Source: Strongylocentrotus purpuratus
Lineage: Eukaryota; Echinodermata; Echinoidea; Camarodonta; Strongylocentrotidae
Reading direction: 5' to 3'
Length of the DNA: 64,000 nucleotides
Assembly (NCBI RefSeq): GCF_000002235.5
Contig: NW_022145609.1
Span: 10,333,274-10,397,273, forward strand
Position numbers and translations under genes: made by a program. The notes under the pieces were generated by a model that had not been told where the DNA came from, ran no database searches, and saw only the letters and a list, made by a program, of their open reading frames with translations. Positions 57,735 to 64,000 of the stretch are shown here, piece after piece; position 1 is the first letter of the stretch; each line of letters opens with the position of its first letter.

Positions 57735-58799
57735 GCAAGTGTTATTTATTTCATTCATTACTACTTGGATACTGGCATTGATTCTAACTTTCCATTTCCA
57801 GGAGGTTTATAATTCAAAAAATAGAATAAGGTTCATTATTCAAATTCAAGGTTCGTAATTATCCAAAGTTTCATGATTCTTAAATTGAAACTAGGGTACA
57901 TTAACTCCGAAAATGATAAAGGGTGCGGTATACCAAAGGTTTGTTGTCCCGCAAAAAAATAAGGCCTGCATCTAGGTTTATGTTATTTTCGGAATTATGA
58001 ACATTCGGGATTATGAATCCTATCTAATTTCGAAATCACAGTTTATGAACCCTATTTTATCTCCACAATTGCGAACCGTATTTCAGTTTTTACTTTAGGA
58101 AAATAAGATATGTAACTAGGTTTTATGCACGCGTTAATGACTAAATAAAAAAAGATTGCTGTGTCATATTATGTCAAGGTCTACGAGTTGAAAATTGTAG
58201 TATGGCCGAATGGCGTTTTCCCCCTTGAATTTGAAACATAAATCTGCCAAATATGTCAAGAAATCCAAGATTAGTAGAAGATATCATTTATGAGTGATAC
58301 CTGATTATCATGATTTTACTAAAACTTAAAGGGCCAAAGGATTTTTGTGATAATTGACGACAAATTTGTAATGGTAAAATATCTTTTTGTGTGTAAGTTG
58401 GTATGGTCAGTAGACGTGTATAAGAAACCAAGTTTGCAGGAAAACGAGTTCTCTTTCAGATCATTCGTTCAAGTTTGATAAAGAAAAAAAATCTTTTAAA
58501 CCATTAACCTATTAGCGGATACTTAACGCTTTTATTTCGTACTAAAGTAGGAACTTAGGAAGTAAATATGAAACTGCTGAAACTATGACGTCTGTAGTTC
58601 ATAATACAATTTGTGCTTCTTTTTGACCGATTTTAAACAATAATTAGTAATACACGATTACACGGTTTTCTACCAATGCATTTCCCCCTTTCCTGATTCT
58701 TCGAAGTTGATGCAATCATTGTTGCATGCGTGTAACAGATATGCGTAAAGCGGTCGTTCTAACAGTTAGAAAATGGGAAAAACTTTTAAATCGATGTAA

Positions 58800-59696
58800 T
58801 TGATAAACATAATGCCTATTCGAACGAAAAGGTCAAAACAACGTAATACTCCCTGGATGAAATCGAACATATGTAAGCTGATGAAAGATTGAGACAAAAT
58901 CAAGCATAAAGCTTTCAGGACTAAGAATGGGGATGATGTCACAATACAGAAATCTTCGTAATAAACTTACATTTGAAATTCGAAAGGCGAAACGCAAATA
59001 TTTTACTAATAAATTTTCAAGTGTAAATACTGATCCAAGAAAAACATGGAAAATTTTAAAATCAGTAATTTCTGTTAAAAAATGTGATTCTACAATTGGT
59101 GATACGAATGAAAGTGTTAAATTAGCGGAAGAGTTTAACTTGTATTTTGCAAGTATTGGTACAATTTTAGCCGATCAAATTCAACCAGTTCACTATTCAC
59201 ATGAAAATAACGCAACACTGGATAGCACTTTTCGCTTTATGTCCATAACTGAAACTGACACATTGAACTTAATAAAAAATTGAAAAATAAAAAATCGATT
59301 GGTCTTGATGGAATATCATTATTTATCTTGAAATTAAGCGCCATTGAAATTGGTCCCACCCTCACTTACTTATTCAACAAATCAATGAAAACTGGAAAAT
59401 TCCCGAATCCTTGGAAAACGGCTAAGATTGTGCCTATACATAAGAATGGTGCTTTCAGGCCAATTTCGATATTGCCCTGTGTGTCTAAAATTTTAATACG
59501 AGTTGTACAACACCAGTTATTAGATTACTTGCATAAAAATGATATTTTATGTAGAGAACAGTCTGGATTCAGACCTAAGCATTCGACAACATCTACCCTA
59601 ATACAGGTCAAAGATGATTGGCTTCAGGCCATGGACGATTCTAAATACAAAGGTACTATATTTATCGACCTGCGAAAAGCTTTCGACACTGTCGAC
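58800..59696 (+). pseudogene. LINE reverse-transcriptase fragment, interrupted
   Basis: The plus strand reads PIRTKRSKQRNTPWMKSN, YRNLRNKLTFEIRKAKRKYF, AEEFNLYFASIGTILADQ, then after a frameshift at about 59280 NKKSIGLDGISLFILK, WKTAKIVPIHKNG, FRPISILPCVSKI, SGFRPKHSTTSTL and IFIDLRKAFDTVD. This is the linker and the first polymerase motifs, up to motif A, of a jockey/CR1-type LINE. A few residues are deleted between IHKNG and FRPIS. The frame is cut at 59697 by a G/A-rich insertion, and the Y-A-D-D half is not found to the right. Confidence 0.8.
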
Positions 59697-60530
59697 CAGT
59701 GGCGGGCCCCCGGCCCCCCCCCCCCCCCCTGGGAAAAAAGGGGGGAAAAAAGAAGGGAAAAAAAGAAGGGAAAAAAAAAAGGAGGAAAAAAAAAGGAGGA
59801 AAAAAAGAGAGAGAAAGAGAGAAGGAAAAGAAGGGAAAGAGGAGAGAAAGGGAAAGAAAGAAGAGGAAGAAGAAAAGAAAAGGGGGAAGAAATGATGGGG
59901 GCGAAAGAGCCTCGCCTCCCAGGCTGTCGCCTCCCCCTCCCCCAATAACAAAAATAAGAGAGAAGGAAGGAAATAGAAAAAGGGGGTATCAGTTTTGGAT
60001 CGGGGTGGGGGTGGGGCAAAATGCCCTTGCCTCCCCCCGCCCCACTAAAAAAAGAGAGAAAGAAGGAAAAGGAAAAAAGAAGAGCTAAAAGGGACCGGGA
60101 AAAAAAGGTGAAAAGAAGGGGAAATAGATCATTTGCAGTTAATCCCGCCAACGTGTGAAGAAGGGTGGGGGCCGAAATGACCTTGCCTCACCCTCCCACC
60201 CCCCCCCCCCCATCAAACCTAAAAAAGAGAAAGAATTAGGGGAGATCAGTTGCGATTTTTCCGCCAACAAAGCGTAGATCCGGGGGGGCGGGGCACTGGC
60301 GTATTGATCGGGGAGGGGGCTCGGGAGAAATAACATTTAAACGTGGTTTATTTCTAATTCCATAACGGTGGTTTACACATAATGCTGAAATGACATAATT
60401 TTCCGAGATTTTTCCTCATTCTTTAGTAATTTCTACTTTTGTATGCGTTTGTAAATTAACAGCCAGGCAAGAAATATGCTTCTTGAGATGCCAAATGTCA
60501 GGGCCCGTGGAACGGCGGGGATCGGGAGCT
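59697..60530. mobile_element. G/C- and GA-rich composite element, copy 2
   Basis: Starts CAGTGGCGGGCCCCCGG directly after the LINE motif A codons. It holds GA-rich minisatellite units separated by C/G runs, then a block (60310-60530) that is the reverse complement of 39240-39450. Its right end and target duplication were not found. Long frames on both strands are low-complexity artefacts. Confidence 0.6.
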
Positions 60531-60639
60531 TCTAGCCCCCCCCCCCCCCCCAATTTTTTTTCGAAAAGCATTTTAAAGAGAAATAGAAAGAAAGAGAGCA
60601 AGAAAGAAAAAATAGTTAACTACCAGTGTCACAACAAAA

Positions 60640-61110
60640 TAAGGTATCAAAAATTGCTCATCTGACCGTAATTAAACGCCTAAAACCCCTGAGCTTCTGG
60701 GGGCTCCGCCCGCTGGACCTCACGCTAATCAGTATCCTGCCAGTGTCACAAATAAAGTATAAAAATATGTTCATCTGACCGTAATCAAATGCCTAAACCC
60801 CTGAGTTTCCGGGGGCTCTGCCCCTGGACCCCTCCGGATGCTAATCTGACGGTAATGTAATGCCTAAAACCCCTGAGATTCTGGGGGCTCCGCCCGCTGG
60901 ACCTCACGTCAATCAGTGTCCTGCCAGTGTCACAAATAAGGTATAAAAATATGTTCATCTGACCGTAATCAAATGCCTGAAACCCCTGAGATTCAGGGGT
61001 TTCCACACCCTCGACCCCACCAGGGGCCCTGAGGCGGGCCCCTAAATGCTTATCTGACCGTAATTTGCCTTCAACCCATAAGTTTCCGGGGGCGGACAAG
61101 GTATCAAAAG
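60640..61110. repeat. CTGACCGTAAT / GGGGGCTCCGCCC repeats
   Basis: About four ~105-base units contain CATCTGACCGTAAT, GCCTAAAACCCCTGAG and GGGGGCTCCGCCC. Reverse-oriented relatives are at 37350-37760. Confidence 0.8.
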
Positions 61111-61229
61111 ATGTTCATATGACCGCAGGCGCGTAGCCACGGGGGACAAAAAAAAAAAAACGTTGGCCAAAAAAAGAGAGGAGAGAAAAGGAAAAGGACG
61201 TATGAAGAAAAAGGAGCAGACAAAAAACA

Positions 61230-61575
61230 TTTTTAAAATTGAGACAAGGATTAAAAGTCGAAAACGGTGCAACGAATTGTCTTCTTTCTCTAATGATTTA
61301 ATGAAACGTAAAAGCTTCCGCGCTTCGCGCGGGAGGGGGAAAACTGTATTCAGACGAGGAATATTTTCGAGAACGCTTCAACAAATAGTCTTGTTTCTCT
61401 AATAATTAAATAATATGTCAAAGCTTCCGCGCTTCGCGCAAGGAGGTGGGGTAACTGAATTTTGACAAGGATTAAGAGTCGAGAACGGTACAACGAATCG
61501 TCTTCTTTCTCTAATGATTTAATGAAACGTAAAAGCTTCCGGGAGGGGGGTGGGGAAAATGAATTCAGACGAGCA
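61230..61575. repeat. ~120-base tandem units (AAAAGCTTCCGCGCTTCGCGC)
   Basis: Three units contain GTCTTCTTTCTCTAATGATT, AAAGCTTCCGCGCTTCGCGC (shortened in the third) and GGAATTCAGACGAG-like ends. Confidence 0.8.
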
Positions 61576-61579
61576 GGCG

Positions 61580-61890
61580 CGTACACAGGGGGGGGGGGTT
61601 GAACCCCCCCCCCTTCGGTTTTTATTTATGTGTGTATTTTGGAGCAAACCCCCCCCCCCCCCTTTTGTGAAGTTTTTTTTGTTTTAATTATTTTTTTTTA
61701 TAAATTTAATGGCTGACCTAAAAAAGATGACCTCACCCCTCCCCCCCCCCCTCCCCCAACGGAACAAAATGTCAAATTTTCAAATTTCGAGACAAAAAAA
61801 AAAGTGTCCTCTTACCCCCCTCCCCCCTTTGCCAATGGCTGACCTAAAAAAGGTGACCTCACCCCCCCCCCCCCCCCAACGGAACAAAAT
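61580..61890. repeat. C-run tandem pair (GGCTGACCTAAAAAAG.TGACCTC)
   Basis: Two units contain ATGGCTGACCTAAAAAAG, a C run, and AACGGAACAAAATGTCAAAT. Preceded by CAGGCGCGTACACAGGGGG, an end-like motif of the hAT-type families here. Confidence 0.7.
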
Positions 61891-62430
61891 GTCAAATTTG
61901 CTAGTGCAATCCATGACAGAGCCAGTGGCAAAAAATCGTAGGGCAACAAAAACTTGCAAACTTGAGGGTAATGCACAGTTCCTCCGCGTTCTATGGGTGA
62001 TCCTTCCGGAAAACTGGTTAATAAGGCATCCCTGCCTGCTGAACCTATACAACTTGAACATTTGTTCGTCGTCATATAGGTCCAAGGAATGCCTCCGGTC
62101 CCGAAAAACCCTCTCTCTCCTAAGAGCTGCGGAGTGCTGTATTGTAAAGCTGCGAATACTCGCACTGTTGACAACTACCCGACAAATATTCAGCCGAAAA
62201 AATCATATCGCCACTAATCTTGGTGCCAATATATGCTACCTCACCTGGCACTGTCCAGGCCGACGCTTACCTGTGCCATGGAGAGCGCCGGCCGCCGGCA
62301 TGGTACCGTCGGTAAAAATGTTTCCAAGCTCAATCACTGTCAAACTCACCACTCAAAAACTGGGACCAAATGTCCGGATTTATGTTTGGACTCAAAGGAA
62401 AATGGATTATTCTGCCATCTTTGGTTTTTA
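61891..62430. other. Unexplained GC-richer block, open on both strands
   Basis: The plus frame from 61709 stays open to 62431, and minus frames of 100-120 codons overlap it. Composition is richer in GC than the surroundings and looks exon-like, but no motif is recognised on either strand and no consistent exon-intron structure can be drawn. It may be a decayed gene or transposon fragment. Confidence 0.3.
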
Positions 62431-62431
62431 A

Positions 62432-63400
62432 AACAGCATTGTTTACTGTTATTATTATTATTAAATCTGCGCCTTCAACTGCAACTCGCAACTGCAAGTA
62501 AAATTGCGTGAGTTTTCGGAAACGGATGTGGGATACTGCTCCCGTAGTATGGTGGTGGCAACAACAAAAAAATTCAAAAAATTATTATTTTTGTTTTCAC
62601 ATATGGCGTCCGAATATATTAGAGTATTCGAGTATTCGCCTGTAAGCCTGGGAGTGTACTCGAGTACCTCATTACATGCAGTATGGCAGCCATCTTGGAA
62701 TGAAAGCTTACCGTAATTGATTGATGGTAGTTAACGTTTACGAAACAATCATAGCTGTAGTAAAGTTACCGCTGTTTCTAAAGTGCTTACCGCTAAAAAA
62801 AACTGCGTTAACTCTTTATGCAATAGAAAGTTAACGCTAACATTAAATTCAATGCTGTTTCTGGACATACCACTAAATCAGGGGCTTAACGCTACGTTAA
62901 AAGTTTTATGCAACGGGGCCCTGGTCTGTCTAAGTCTTAACATTCCATAGGATTCCTAAAGTCCTTTCAGTTGGGAGATCATCTAGCCCAAGGTCGAGTA
63001 AGACGCAGCTCTTTCTGACTCTGGAATAGTTTTCAGCATACACTTCGGGATTGTTACTGATCCATTTTGTCAGCAAGGTTCCGAAATCATCAAAATGATA
63101 AGAAATTTGGCCCAGTCTTGGTTTAGTTACAAGCACATGTACACAGAATGTATGGGATTACGCGATATCTATCCATGCAGTCCGGATAGATATAACAATA
63201 TTTACCAAATATATCAATTAGTAGGCGGTTTCCCGGCAAAATTTGTATCCTCATGTATTAGTCAAAACATATTCTTTCATGTGATTTTTTGAGAGGGGGG
63301 CGTTTCCAAAACTGGTCTATACCTTTAACTGTCCCACATTCTTGATCGATGGCTACCACATTAATGATACCTCATGTCTTTCCTTCTCATTTCGAATACA
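62432..63400. other. Upstream intronic or flanking DNA of the IgGFc exon
   Basis: Includes a short TTA run (62450), repeated AACGTTAACGCTA-like motifs (62760-62900) and a pyrimidine tract before 63404. No nearer signal-peptide exon was seen here. Confidence 0.4.
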
Positions 63401-63403
63401 CAG

Positions 63404-64000
63404 TTGTGCCTGTTGCGCCTTTTGGATCAGACACCCTCGGCAGAGAATTCGTGTTCGCCATCCCGTCAAAGGTATTTTTTGACCCCTCTGAGCCTAATAT
63501 TGGCATCATTGTGGGGGCCACTTCAACCAACGTCACTTCCGTTGTGGTCAATATGCCGTTGAGGAGTGTGGAATACAACTTCACCCTTGAACCCGGATCA
63601 GCACCCTATGATCTTATGCTTTCTCCTGACCTTGCCACGACTAGTGGGGCAGCAAGGGTAACAAACGATACGATTGTGGTGAGGTCCGATCAAGATGTCT
63701 CTGTGACGGCTTACAATATCGGGCCCTTCTCTAGCACAATGTTCACTGTGTTACCGACCAAGCATACGGGCAGGGAATACTTTATCGCGACCATTACGCG
63801 ACCACGGGGGGGTGTTGTTCTAATTTCTGCATTTAACGAACTGACTAAAGTTACAATAGAATTGACCGGTAAAGTTGTAATTCGTGGTCAACATTATTCA
63901 CCGGGAAGTGTTATTATGTTTAATTTGATACCGTATGAAACATTACAATTCGAACCACAGGGTGAAGATATGATTGGAACAAGAATTACCGCCGATACGT
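63404..64000 (+). CDS. IgGFc-binding-domain protein, first domain exon (runs off the window)
   Basis: The exon follows CTTTCCTTCTC...ACACAG and stays open for 198 codons to the window end. It encodes the N-terminal IgGFc-binding domain found in FCGBP and many invertebrate secreted or surface proteins: GREFVFAIPS near residue 12, repeated beta-rich segments, VVRSDQDVSVTAYN, the typical STMFTVLPTKHTGREYF, then VTIELTG and a D-M-I-G-T-R-I-T end matching the family's D-L-x-G-T-x-I. Three N-glycosylation sequons (N-V-T, N-F-T, N-D-T) fit an extracellular protein. In vertebrates the domain occurs in mucus proteins; the invertebrate role is not settled. The first two bases need one base from an upstream exon, which the array's signal-peptide exons would supply. 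Confidence 0.85.

Larger units (their letters stand above)
40139..58757. repeat. Tandem array of five full units and one partial unit
   Basis: Using the anchor CTGCCAAATATGTCAAGA, unit borders are about U1 40139-45417, U2 45418-47922, U3 47923-51277, U4 51278-54759, U5 54760-58243 and U6 (partial) 58244-58757. The shared core is about 2.5 kb: a minus-strand LINE relic, a minus-strand exon-like ORF, and a plus-strand signal-peptide exon followed by a decayed GGTTCGTAATTC repeat. U1 is enlarged by a 2.2-kb hAT element, U3 by a hAT MITE and a 73-base array, U4 and U5 by a shared 1.2-kb insertion. U4 and U5 are nearly identical. Confidence 0.9.

Noticed and set aside
59598..60336. Long frames around the reverse-transcriptase break that look like a fusion protein
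   Set aside because: Beyond the LINE motif A codons the frame only translates GA-rich low-complexity sequence of an inserted element.

Overview
The window is animal nuclear DNA: AT-rich, intron-bearing and packed with repeats. It most resembles a marine deuterostome, probably an echinoderm and perhaps a sea urchin. The basis is the combination of KMT5A-like SET genes and an IgGFc-binding-domain gene (both expanded in echinoderms, hemichordates and amphioxus) with G/C-tract-bearing hAT-type elements. The species assignment is inference. No bacterial, viral, CRISPR or rRNA features were seen.

Only two host genes can be supported. (1) A plus-strand gene from about 4.8 to 19.6 kb starts with two exons encoding the first half of a KMT5A/SETD8-like SET domain and ends with two exons encoding a conserved C-terminal block. 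The second half of the SET domain was not found. Where a linker/zinc-finger exon would be expected, such a segment is present but on the opposite strand (9.4-10.8 kb), inside a local duplication whose second copy is at 13.6-14.2 kb. (2) The last 597 bases are the first IgGFc-binding-domain exon of a secreted or surface protein, which runs off the window.

The most notable structure lies between them. From about 40.1 to 58.8 kb there is a tandem array of five full units and one partial unit (basic length about 2.5 kb, enlarged to 3.4-5.3 kb by insertions). Each full unit carries an intact signal-peptide-like first exon on the plus strand, ending in a GC-type donor whose phase matches the IgGFc exon at 63404. 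About 0.7-1.2 kb away, facing outward, is a short minus-strand exon-like ORF. This could be an array of alternative first exons and promoters for the IgGFc gene, or the remains of repeated 5'-end duplication.

The remainder is repeats and transposons. 0-4.4 kb holds palindrome clusters, two tandem arrays and a 409-bp foldback element. 5.7-9 kb holds a nested insertion and a hAT-type MITE. 14.5-18.9 kb holds two copies of a long interspersed repeat. 19.7-20.2 kb is a Penelope GIY-YIG relic. 21-28.4 kb holds Tc1-like and other inverted-repeat elements and tandem arrays. 30-34.3 kb holds minisatellites and a small MITE. 35-40.1 kb holds LINE fragments and hAT elements with exact target duplications. 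58.8-61.9 kb holds a LINE reverse-transcriptase relic broken by a G/A-rich insertion, then low-complexity repeats. Several insertions have sister units without the insertion in the same window, so their boundaries can be read directly.
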